A stretch of 64,000 nucleotides of DNA from NCBI RefSeq assembly GCF_014654785.1, contig NZ_BNBD01000010.1, positions 62,001 to 126,000 on the forward strand, in the 5' to 3' direction. The notes beneath the pieces are model-generated. The model was not told where the DNA came from and did no database searches. It worked only from the letters and a program-made list of their open reading frames with translations. The DNA is from Streptomyces mashuensis (GTDB lineage: Bacteria; Actinomycetota; Actinomycetes; Streptomycetales; Streptomycetaceae). Made by a program: the position numbers and the translations under genes. Every line of letters begins with the position of its first letter. The stretch's first letter is position 1. This document shows positions 50,934-57,887 of the stretch, piece by piece.

Positions 50934-52155
50934 TCCGCGTTCCGCGCCTGGTCAGCACCAGCAGTACCACCAGGCACAGGGCGGCGATGACCCAGGCGAA
51001 GACCTGCACGGCCGTCAGCAGCCCCGAGATGGTGGCCAGGAACCCCACCCCGGTCACGGGCAGGCCCACGCCCAGATAGACGATGACGTAGAAGGTCGAC
51101 AGCACGTCGGCGTGCCGGTCCGCGGGCGCCGCCTGGCTCACCGCGGTCAGCCCGCCCAGGAAGGCCAGGCCCTGTCCGGTGCCCACCGTCGCGATCGCCA
51201 GGAGCAGCAGCGTGAGCGACGCCAGGCTCCCCGCGAGGGCGAGCAGGACCAGCCCGGCGGCCAGCAGCGGAAGACCCGTCAGCTGGAGCCTCCGGGCCGC
51301 CCGGCCGTAACCGGCGAGCTGCGCCACCGCGGAACAGGCCAGCATCAGCGCCACCACCGCGCCGCCCAGCAGCAGGTTGCCGCTGCCCGACAGAGTGGCC
51401 ACGTAGGCCGGGGCCAGCGCCAGCGACAGGCCGGTCACGGCGAACGCGAGGAACGCGGCCGTGCCGCTCGTGGCGAACACCGGCCGCAGGTCCCGGGGGA
51501 TGCCCGGCCGCCGGGGCCGCCACGGGCTCCGGGACTCCGCCGCAGGCAGCGCCAGCACCGCCGCGGCCGCGGGCACCAGCAGCAGGATCTCCAGGGCGAA
51601 CGGCAGGACGCGGGGCGCCGGCGCGTACTGGGCGAGCGCACCGCCCGCGACGGGGCCCAGGCCCAGGCCGCCCACGGACGTCACGGTCGCCACCAGGGCC
51701 GCCCGGCGGCGGTCGCCCGTGGGCTCGAGTTCCGCCAGGGCGGCGGTCAGCGGCCCGGACGCCGCGCCCAGCGCGAGCCCTTGCAGTGCTCGCGCGGCGA
51801 ACAGCCACCCCGGGCCCGACGCGAAGGCGAAGACCAGTGCCCCCGCCGCGGCGAGGACCACCGCCGGCAACAGCACGGCCCGGCGGCCCACCGCGTCCGA
51901 CAGCGACCCGGCGAGCAGCAGGGACGGGACGAGCGCGGCCACGTACACGGCGAAGACGAGCGTCACGACCAGCGGTGAGATGCCGAAGGCCGCCTGGTAC
52001 CCCCGGTACAGCGGCGTGGGCAGGTTCGTCCCGGTCAGCAGGACGAGCAGGGCGTAGGCCGCGCCCCGGAAGCGTGCGCGCCCCGGGCGTGCGGGTGCGG
52101 TGCGGCGCAGTGGTGACCGGCCGGCGGGCGCGGTGGCCCGGCGGGTGAGAGGCAT
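50911..52155 (-). CDS. MFS efflux transporter
   Basis: 414 residues, ATG at 52155 with AAGGGG 9 bases upstream. Twelve membrane helices and the MFS motif A GSLSDAVGRRAVLLPA between helices 2 and 3; YAVYVAALVP-type helix starts. Closest in character to drug-efflux MFS of the DHA1 type. It is divergent from an ArsR-type repressor with a doubled inverted-repeat operator between, so expression is probably induced by the ligand of that repressor. Substrate unknown. Confidence 0.88.
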   Translation of the reverse strand: MPLTRRATAPAGRSPLRRTAPARPGRARFRGAAYALLVLLTGTNLPTPLYRGYQAAFGISPLVVTLVFAVYVAALVPSLLLAGSLSDAVGRRAVLLPAVVLAAAGALVFAFASGPGWLFAARALQGLALGAASGPLTAALAELEPTGDRRRAALVATVTSVGGLGLGPVAGGALAQYAPAPRVLPFALEILLLVPAAAAVLALPAAESRSPWRPRRPGIPRDLRPVFATSGTAAFLAFAVTGLSLALAPAYVATLSGSGNLLLGGAVVALMLACSAVAQLAGYGRAARRLQLTGLPLLAAGLVLLALAGSLASLTLLLLAIATVGTGQGLAFLGGLTAVSQAAPADRHADVLSTFYVIVYLGVGLPVTGVGFLATISGLLTAVQVFAWVIAALCLVVLLVLTRRGTRTPPGRSR

Positions 52156-52179
52156 GGGGGTCCCCTTTCGCGGCGCTTC

Positions 52180-52226
52180 ATGTTCGGAGATTGCGAACAT
52201 AGCAGATGTTCGGATGTGCCGAACAT
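52180..52226. promoter_or_regulatory. Two ArsR operator copies in the MFS/ArsR divergon
   Basis: Two 21-bp inverted repeats: atgttcg-n7-cgaacat (52180-52200) and atgttcgg-n5-ccgaacat (52206-52226), centres 26 bp apart. Both fit a dimeric winged-helix repressor. The second lies just upstream of the TATGCT -10 of the ArsR gene, so autorepression is expected. Confidence 0.8.
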
Positions 52227-52232
52227 GTTGGG

Positions 52233-52238
52233 TATGCT
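52233..52238 (+). promoter_or_regulatory. Leaderless -10 box of the ArsR gene (TATGCT)
   Basis: TATGCT ends 6 bases before the ATG at 52245, with no Shine-Dalgarno between, and lies beside the second operator. Confidence 0.5.
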
Positions 52239-52244
52239 GCTCCC

Positions 52245-52589
52245 ATGGCCAGTCGTACCGCGACCGAACTCGTCCACCCCGACCGGGCGGAGCTGCGCTT
52301 CACCGCCGTGCTCGCCGCCCTCGGCGACCCCGTCCGGCTGGCGATCGTGGCCCGGCTCGCCGACGCCGGGCCCGAGGGCGAACTGGCGTGCGCGACGTTC
52401 TCCCTGCCCGTCAGCAAGTCCACGCAGAGCGGGCACTTCAGGACGCTCCGGGAAGCCGGGGTGATCCGCCAGCGGGACGAGGGGACGCGGCGGATGAACC
52501 GGCTGCGGCGCGAGGACCTCGACGCGCGCTTCCCCGGCCTGCTCGACCTGGCGGTCCCTCAAGGACGCGCGGTGATCGCCGGCTGGTGA
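52245..52589 (+). CDS. ArsR/SmtB-type winged-helix repressor
   Basis: 114 residues from the ATG at 52245; an upstream in-frame ATG at 52206 lies inside the operator. Typical ArsR core: FTAVLAALGDPVRLAIVARL, then the recognition helix SVSKSTQSGHFRTLREAG-like segment (PVSKSTQSGHFRTLREAGVI) and wing RQRDEGTRRMNRLRREDLDA. No Cys-based metal site is visible except the single Cys in ELACATF, so the inducer may be organic rather than metal. Divergent from the MFS gene, which it very likely controls. Confidence 0.88.
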   Translation: MASRTATELVHPDRAELRFTAVLAALGDPVRLAIVARLADAGPEGELACATFSLPVSKSTQSGHFRTLREAGVIRQRDEGTRRMNRLRREDLDARFPGLLDLAVPQGRAVIAGW

Positions 52590-52626
52590 GCCGGCGGATG
52601 GGCCGGCCGGTGGGCCGGCCCGCGGC

Positions 52627-53025
52627 TCACTCCGCCGCGTCGACGTACACCCACGCCCCGTCCTCGCGGACGAAGCGGCTCAGCTCGTGCTGGGCGTCGG
52701 GACGGCCGCCCGCCACGCAGTGGGCGCGGAACTCCACGGTGCCCTCGGTGTGGAAGGCCGTGCCGCCCGACGTCGCGAGGACCTCGAGGCCCGTCCAGCG
52801 GACCGCCGGGTCCAGCTCCAGGGCCGGCGGGCGCGTCGAGGAGTGCCAGGTGCGCATCAGGTAGGCCGTGTCGCCCACCACGAAGGCGCTGTAGCGGGAA
52901 CGCATCAGCCGTTCGGCCGTGGGCGCGGTGGCGCGGCCCGCGTGCAGGGCGCCGCAGCACTCGCCGTAGGACGCGTCCCGTCCGCAGGGGCAGGGCGAGG
53001 CAGGGGTGACGGGTGAGGTGGACAT
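52627..53025 (-). CDS. YchJ-like (UPF0225) SEC-C motif protein
   Basis: 132 residues, ATG at 53025 with CAGAAT 6 bases upstream (leaderless). N-terminal SEC-C zinc motif CPCGRDASYGECCGALH, then the YchJ core: PTAERLMRSRYSAFVVGDTA, YLMRTWHSSTRP, LEVLATSGGTAFHTEGTVEF and a final VREDGAWVYVD. NTF2-like fold, function unknown. Conserved across bacteria. Confidence 0.9.
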   Translation of the reverse strand: MSTSPVTPASPCPCGRDASYGECCGALHAGRATAPTAERLMRSRYSAFVVGDTAYLMRTWHSSTRPPALELDPAVRWTGLEVLATSGGTAFHTEGTVEFRAHCVAGGRPDAQHELSRFVREDGAWVYVDAAE

Positions 53026-53091
53026 CCCCCGATTCTGCCAGGGCCCCGACCGCGTAGGCTCGTACGGGGGCGCGAGGGCGAGAGGGGTCAC

Positions 53092-53595
53092 GTGGCGCAG
53101 GAGACCGGGGAGCCGGGCATCGCGACGGCGGAGCAGGCGGCGAACGACAGCCTCGTGCTGGCGTTCGGGCGGTTGCAGGGCGCCGCCAACCGGCTGGAGT
53201 ACATCCTGGGCCGCGCCATCGAGGAGGAGTGCGGCATCAGCCACCTGATGTTCGAGGTGCTGCTCATCCTCGGCCGCGCCGGCGACCGCGGGCTGCCGAT
53301 GCGGGCCATCGCGCAGGAACGGGTGCTCAGCACCGGTGGCGTCACCCGTCTGGTCGACCGCATGGAGGCGGCCGGGCTCGTGGTCCGGGACGCCGACCCG
53401 GGGGACCGCCGCGGCCGGCTGGTCCGGCTGACCGAGGAGGGCGAACGGACCGTCGTCCGGGCCGCCCGCCTGCACGTGGACAACATCCGGCGGTACTTCC
53501 TCGAACCGCTGCCGGAGGAGCACCGCGAGCGGTTCGCCGAGGACCTCAAGGTCCTCAGCCACGCGGCCAGGGACGCCCTGCCCCGCCTGCGCTAG
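53092..53595 (+). CDS. MarR-family transcriptional regulator
   Basis: 167 residues, GTG at 53092. Winged helix of the MarR type: LGRAIEEECGISHLMFEVLL, MRAIAQERVLSTGGVTRLVD (recognition helix), MEAAGLVVRDADPGDRRGRL (wing with DxRGR), LTEEGERTVVRAARLH. It is followed 27 bases later by a DHA2-type efflux gene in the same direction, its likely target. A TAGGCT box at 53055-53060 is a candidate -10. Confidence 0.9.
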   Translation: MAQETGEPGIATAEQAANDSLVLAFGRLQGAANRLEYILGRAIEEECGISHLMFEVLLILGRAGDRGLPMRAIAQERVLSTGGVTRLVDRMEAAGLVVRDADPGDRRGRLVRLTEEGERTVVRAARLHVDNIRRYFLEPLPEEHRERFAEDLKVLSHAARDALPRLR

Positions 53596-53609
53596 CCCCA
53601 CGGCCCGCC

Positions 53610-53615
53610 TATCGT
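53610..53615 (+). promoter_or_regulatory. Leaderless -10 box of the MFS gene (TATCGT)
   Basis: TATCGT ends 7 bases before the ATG at 53623, with no Shine-Dalgarno between; it would give the transporter its own promoter. Confidence 0.45.
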
Positions 53616-53622
53616 GACCGGC

Positions 53623-55158
53623 ATGAGCGAGGCGACGCCGGCCGCGCCGCCACCGGTGCCCCTGCGGGGCCGGTGGACGATGCTCGCCGTGCTCTGCGCC
53701 AGCCTGCTGCTGGTCGCCATGGACGCCACCATCCTCAACGTCGCCCTGCCCTCCCTCATCGAGGACCTCCGGCCCGACGCGCTGGAACAGCTGTGGATCA
53801 TCGACATCTACGGCCTCGTCCTCGGCGGACTCCTGGTCACCAGCGGCGCGGTCAGCGACCGGTGGGGCCGCAAGCTGCTCTTCCTCTCCGGCTTCGTGCT
53901 GTTCGGCGTCGCCTCCGTCCTCGCGGCCACCGCACACACCTCCGTGCAGCTCATCGGCGGCCGGGTGCTGCTGGGCCTCGGCGGCGCCCTGGTGATGCCG
54001 TCCACCCTCTCGCTGATCCGCACCATCTTCACCGACCCCCGCGAACGGGCCCGGGCCATCGGCGTCTGGGCCGCCGTGGCGGGCGCCGGCGCCTGCGTGG
54101 GGCCGCTCGTCGGCGGCGCGCTCGTGGAGCGGTACTCCTGGCAGGCCGCCTTCTGGGTGAACGTGCCCGTCGTCGTCGCCACGGTCGCCGCCGGCGTCCG
54201 GCTGCTGCCCGAGTACCGCGCCCCCGGCACCGGCCCGCTCGACTGGCCCGGCGCCCTCCTGTCCGTGGCCGGCGTCATCGCCCTGGCCTGGGGCATCAAG
54301 CACCTCGCCAAGGGCGGCCCCGAAGCGGCCGACGTGGTCATCCTCCTCGCCGGCATCGTCCTGCTGGCCCTGTTCGCCCGCCGTCAGCTGCGCCTGCACG
54401 ACCCGCTGCTGGACGTCCGTCTGTTCCGCAACGGGCCGTTCGTCGCCGCCGCGCTCGCCACCCTGCTGGCGATGCTCGCCATCGGCGCCGCGCTGTTCCT
54501 CATCTCGCTGTGGCTCCAGTACGTGCACGGCTACTCGCCGTCCGAGGCCGGCCTGCGCACCCTGCCGTCCGCGCTCGCCATGCTCGCCGGGTCGCTCGCC
54601 TCGCCCTGGCTGATGCACCACATGGGCGTGCGGACCGTCCTGGCCACGGGCCTGGGCGCACTGGCGGCCGGCTTCCTGCTGCTGGCCCTCGCCCCCGAGC
54701 CCACCACCTACCCCGTGGTCGCCGTCGTGCTCGCCGGGCTCGGCCTCGGCGACGGCCTGGCCATCACCGCCTCGGCCTCCGTCCTCGTCTCCTCCGTGCC
54801 GCAGCACCGCGCCGGCCAGGCCGGCGCGGTGTCCGAGACGGCCTACGAACTCGGCGTCGGCCTCGGCGTGGCCCTGCTCGGCAGCATCCACGCCGCCGTC
54901 TACGCCTCCCGCATGACCGGCGCGCTGCCGCTCGGCGCGGCCGACGCCGCCCTCGCCCGCGAGTCGGTCGGCGGGGCCGCCGAGGCGGCCGAGGCGGCCG
55001 GCGGCGACCGGGGCCGCCAGGTGCTGCGGGCCGCGCGGGCCGCCTTCGACCACGCGCTGACCACCACCGCCTACGTGTCCGTCGGCATCGTCGTCACCGT
55101 CACCGTGCTCGTGGTGTGCCTCGTCCCGCGCGGCTTCAAGGTGACGGGCAGCCACTGA
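53623..55158 (+). CDS. DHA2-family (14-helix) MFS drug exporter
   Basis: 511 residues from the ATG at 53623. Fourteen membrane helices. Helix 1 DATILNVALPSLIEDL, motif A VTSGAVSDRWGRKLLFLSGF, and motif C-like AGAGACVGPLVGGALVERYS identify the DHA2 drug:H+ antiporters (EmrB/QacA type). Probably controlled by the MarR protein upstream. Its 3' end overlaps the convergent LanKC gene by 23 bases, and the two loci may be unrelated, although export of the RiPP cannot be excluded. Confidence 0.92.
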   Translation: MSEATPAAPPPVPLRGRWTMLAVLCASLLLVAMDATILNVALPSLIEDLRPDALEQLWIIDIYGLVLGGLLVTSGAVSDRWGRKLLFLSGFVLFGVASVLAATAHTSVQLIGGRVLLGLGGALVMPSTLSLIRTIFTDPRERARAIGVWAAVAGAGACVGPLVGGALVERYSWQAAFWVNVPVVVATVAAGVRLLPEYRAPGTGPLDWPGALLSVAGVIALAWGIKHLAKGGPEAADVVILLAGIVLLALFARRQLRLHDPLLDVRLFRNGPFVAAALATLLAMLAIGAALFLISLWLQYVHGYSPSEAGLRTLPSALAMLAGSLASPWLMHHMGVRTVLATGLGALAAGFLLLALAPEPTTYPVVAVVLAGLGLGDGLAITASASVLVSSVPQHRAGQAGAVSETAYELGVGLGVALLGSIHAAVYASRMTGALPLGAADAALARESVGGAAEAAEAAGGDRGRQVLRAARAAFDHALTTTAYVSVGIVVTVTVLVVCLVPRGFKVTGSH

Positions 55159-57682
55159 CGGCCCCGGCCCCCGCCAACAGCGGAAGCGAGGCGGGCTCCT
55201 CCGCCCCCGCCCGGACCGCGCCGTGCACCGCCAGCAGCACCCCCGCCGTCCCCGTGGCCAGGTCCATCGACAGCCGCACCATCCCCTCCATCGGGAAGGC
55301 CAGCTCGCCCCCGAAGCCCACCGCGTGCACCGCGAGCGCCCGCAACTGCGCACGCCGGGCCGCCTCGCCGGCGCCCGGCTCCTCCAGCTGCGTCGACGCG
55401 TACAGCAACCCGGCGTGCCCCTCGAACAACCCCGACGACGGCAGCAGCGGCACACCGAGACCGCCCCGGATGCCGGCCAGCAGCCCCGCCAGCTCCTCGT
55501 CGTCACGGTGACGCAGGTACGCGCGCAGGGCCAGGCCCACGCCCGCGCTGCCGCCCGCCAGCCCGTAACGGCGGCCGGCCCCCTGCCGTACGGCGACGTG
55601 ACCGGCGGCGTCCACCGCGCAGTGCGCCGCCTCCCGGGCCAGCGCCGCACGGGCGCACCGCAGCCAGCGTTCCTCGCCCGTCCGTTCGTACAGCCGGGTG
55701 AACAGCAGGGCCGGGCCCGACCAGCCGTGCGCCAGCCCCACGCCTGCCGGCCCGTCACCGTGCTCCGCCAGCACGGCGGCGAGCCGCCCGGCCCCCTCCA
55801 CGTCGCCGAACCGGTCGAGGGCCAGGCCGATGCCGGCCAGCCCGCCCGCCAGTCCGGCGCCGCAGCCGCGCAGGTCGAAGCCGGCCAGCCGCTCCAGCAC
55901 CTCCGCGGCGGCGTCGGCGCGCCCCAGCTCGTGCAGCACGCACGCCACGCCGGCCAGCCCGTCGTACAGCCCCGGCCGCGGCCAGCGGGTGCGCTCCACG
56001 GCCCGCACCAGCCACGTCGTGCACGCCTCCGGGACCGGCTCCCCGCCCGTACCGGTGACGTGCAGGGCGTGCAGGACGCCCGCCGCGCCGAAGGCCACCG
56101 CCGTCGCCTGGCCGTCGAACTGCCGTACGTCGCCCGGGAAGAGCCGGTCCGTGCGTTCCGGTGTGGCGCTGCGCAGCACCGCCGCCCGCAGCGAGTCCAG
56201 CACCGGTCCCCAGCCGCCGGCCGGCGCCCCCGGAACGGGGGCGAACGCGACGCGGGGCGGGGCGGGGACGTGGCCCGGCGGCGGGGCGAGGCCCGTCCGC
56301 AGCCGGGCCGTGAAGCCGTCCGGCAGCGGGAAGTGCTGCCGGGCCAGGGCGGTCAGCTGTTCGTGCTTGCGCGCGTCGAACCGCATCAGCTGCGTCAGCG
56401 GGCAGAACACCGCCAGCCGCAGGCAGTCGAGCGCGTACGCGTCCACGGCCCGGCCCCGCCGTGCCCACGGCGCGACGAACCCGGCGGCGCCCAGGGCCGG
56501 CCGGTGCTCCTCGTCCGTGCCGGCCGCCGCCTCGAAGTCCACCAGGCACACGCCGCCCTCCGGCCGCAGCAGCACATTGCCCGGGTGCAGGTCGCCGAAG
56601 ACCACGCCGCGCGCGTGCACCGCGGCCAGCGCCCGTTCCACCGCCTCCAGCACGCCCAGCGCCCAGCGGGCGTACGTGGCGGCCGCCCGCGCGTCGCCGC
56701 CGCCCGGCCGCATCAGGGGATGGCGCCGGGCGACCGCCTCGTCCAGCCGTTCCCCGGCGACGTACTCCTCCGCCAGGTAGTGGTGCTCCCAGTGCCGGAA
56801 GAGGCCCAGGACGGCCGGGACGCACGGCAGGCCGGCGAGCCGGCGCAGCACCGCGTGCTCCCGGTGCAGGCGGGCCACCGCGTCGGTGCCGCCGTCGTCG
56901 ACCCCCGCGTACGGGCGGGCCTCGCGCAGCACCACGCGCCGGCCGGTGCGCGGGTCGACGGCCCGGTAGACGCCGCCGCCGTTGGAGAACCGCAGCGCCT
57001 TCTCCACCCGGTACGGCAGGCCGGCGCCGGCCCCCGGGCGCAGCCGGCGGATGCGGTCGGCGACGAACGGCGGTACGTGCGCCCACGGCGGCACCCGGAA
57101 CACCGGGCCCCGCGCGTCCGGCACCGCCCGGCCGTCCGGCCCCAGCACGGCGGGCACGTAGCCGCCGTCGGGACCGAAGCAGTACCGCGGGACGAAGGCG
57201 CCGTACCGGACGTGCAGGGGGCCGTCGTCCCAGCGCAGGTCGCTGAGGATGTACGGGCCGCGGACCCCGCGCAGCATGTGCGACAGGTCGTGCAGCGCCC
57301 GCTCCAGGCACTCCTCGCCGGCCGGGTAGAGGGTGACGAGCTTGCCGCCGGCCGGCCGGGGCGCGCGCTTGCTGTTGGCCAGGGCGAGCAGCCGGTGGCT
57401 GCGGAGGAACTTGAAGCCGATGCCGTGGCCGACGCAGTAGTCCCAGACGGTCTCCACGACGCGGGCGGCCTCGCCGGGGGTCGCCGAGGCGTGGATCTTC
57501 CAGCCCTGGGCGGGCAGTGGCGTGCCGTCGGGACGCAGCGCCACCCAGCCGCCGTGCTCGGCGCGCCGCCAGCCCGGCGGCGCGGCCCGGCCGGCCGGGG
57601 CGAAGCGGTCGGCGGCGTCGTCGACGCGCTCGGGCGCGTCGGCGAAGAGGGGGTCCGCGGCGAGGTGGCCCTGGGCGAGCAC
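55136..57682 (-). CDS. Class III lanthipeptide synthetase LanKC (copy A, active-type)
   Basis: 848 residues; GTG at 57682 with a perfect AAGGGAGG 5 bases upstream (an in-frame GTG at 57715 lacks a site). Three-domain LanKC. Lyase domain about 1-200 with the conserved basic set: GWKIHAS (K62, H64), GIGFKFLRS (K91), ALANSKRAPR (K105), GGKLVTLYP (K114). Kinase domain about 220-480 with NGGGVYRAVD, VVLREARPYAG, GVVFGDLHPGNVLL and CLVDFEA; the usual VAIK Lys position reads Arg. LanC-like cyclase about 500-848, with class III character (no Zn Cys/His triad seen). It dehydrates Ser/Thr of the precursor and closes (methyl)lanthionine rings. Last gene of the RiPP operon. Confidence 0.9.
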   Translation of the reverse strand: MLAQGHLAADPLFADAPERVDDAADRFAPAGRAAPPGWRRAEHGGWVALRPDGTPLPAQGWKIHASATPGEAARVVETVWDYCVGHGIGFKFLRSHRLLALANSKRAPRPAGGKLVTLYPAGEECLERALHDLSHMLRGVRGPYILSDLRWDDGPLHVRYGAFVPRYCFGPDGGYVPAVLGPDGRAVPDARGPVFRVPPWAHVPPFVADRIRRLRPGAGAGLPYRVEKALRFSNGGGVYRAVDPRTGRRVVLREARPYAGVDDGGTDAVARLHREHAVLRRLAGLPCVPAVLGLFRHWEHHYLAEEYVAGERLDEAVARRHPLMRPGGGDARAAATYARWALGVLEAVERALAAVHARGVVFGDLHPGNVLLRPEGGVCLVDFEAAAGTDEEHRPALGAAGFVAPWARRGRAVDAYALDCLRLAVFCPLTQLMRFDARKHEQLTALARQHFPLPDGFTARLRTGLAPPPGHVPAPPRVAFAPVPGAPAGGWGPVLDSLRAAVLRSATPERTDRLFPGDVRQFDGQATAVAFGAAGVLHALHVTGTGGEPVPEACTTWLVRAVERTRWPRPGLYDGLAGVACVLHELGRADAAAEVLERLAGFDLRGCGAGLAGGLAGIGLALDRFGDVEGAGRLAAVLAEHGDGPAGVGLAHGWSGPALLFTRLYERTGEERWLRCARAALAREAAHCAVDAAGHVAVRQGAGRRYGLAGGSAGVGLALRAYLRHRDDEELAGLLAGIRGGLGVPLLPSSGLFEGHAGLLYASTQLEEPGAGEAARRAQLRALAVHAVGFGGELAFPMEGMVRLSMDLATGTAGVLLAVHGAVRAGAEEPASLPLLAGAGAVSGCPSP

Positions 57683-57732
57683 GACGTCCTCCCTTGTGTG
57701 GCGTGCCCCTTGCACGGTGTGTCATGGCTGCG

Positions 57733-57760
57733 GGCCGGCCGCCGGCGCCGGCGGCCGGCC
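57733..57760 (-). terminator. 28-bp perfect palindrome after the precursor gene
   Basis: ggccggccgccggc-gccggcggccggcc, a perfect inverted repeat 14 bases after the precursor stop and 50 before the LanKC-A start. Stem-loops at this place attenuate transcription so that the precursor transcript outnumbers the enzyme transcript in many lanthipeptide operons. Confidence 0.6.
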
Positions 57761-57773
57761 GTCCCGGGGAGGC

Positions 57774-57887
57774 TCAGACCTGTCCGAAGGTGCTCTGGTA
57801 GCTGTTGCTACACGGCCACTGGGTGGGCGTCTCCTCCTCCAGGTCCTGGAGTTCCAGGATCTCCAGGACGTCCAGGTTCTCCGACAC
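57774..57887 (-). CDS. Class III lanthipeptide-like precursor peptide
   Basis: 37 residues. GTG start at 57887 with AAGGAGG 8 bases upstream on the minus strand. The N-terminal half (VSENLDVLEILELQDLEEE) is acidic and contains the LxLQ-type amphipathic helix that class III LanKC enzymes recognise. The C-terminal half, TPTQWPCSNSYQSTFGQV, is the likely core with T20, T22, S27, S29, S32, T33 and one Cys26. A methyllanthionine between T22 and C26 is the simplest ring. The gene lies in another frame across the last 80 bases of the LanKC-B gene and just ahead of LanKC-A, from which the hairpin separates it. Too short for ordinary gene callers. Identification rests on motif and context. Confidence 0.78.
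   Translation of the reverse strand: MSENLDVLEILELQDLEEETPTQWPCSNSYQSTFGQV

Noticed and set aside
53623..55158. Dedicated exporter of the lanthipeptide
   Set aside because: It is on the opposite strand, preceded by its own MarR gene, and belongs to a drug-exporter family not typical for class III lanthipeptides; kept only as a remote possibility.
57808..57886. C-terminal tail of LanKC-B as a functional domain
   Set aside because: These residues (Gly/Pro/Asp-rich) come from reading the precursor gene in another frame; no folded domain is evident, although the stop codon is real.
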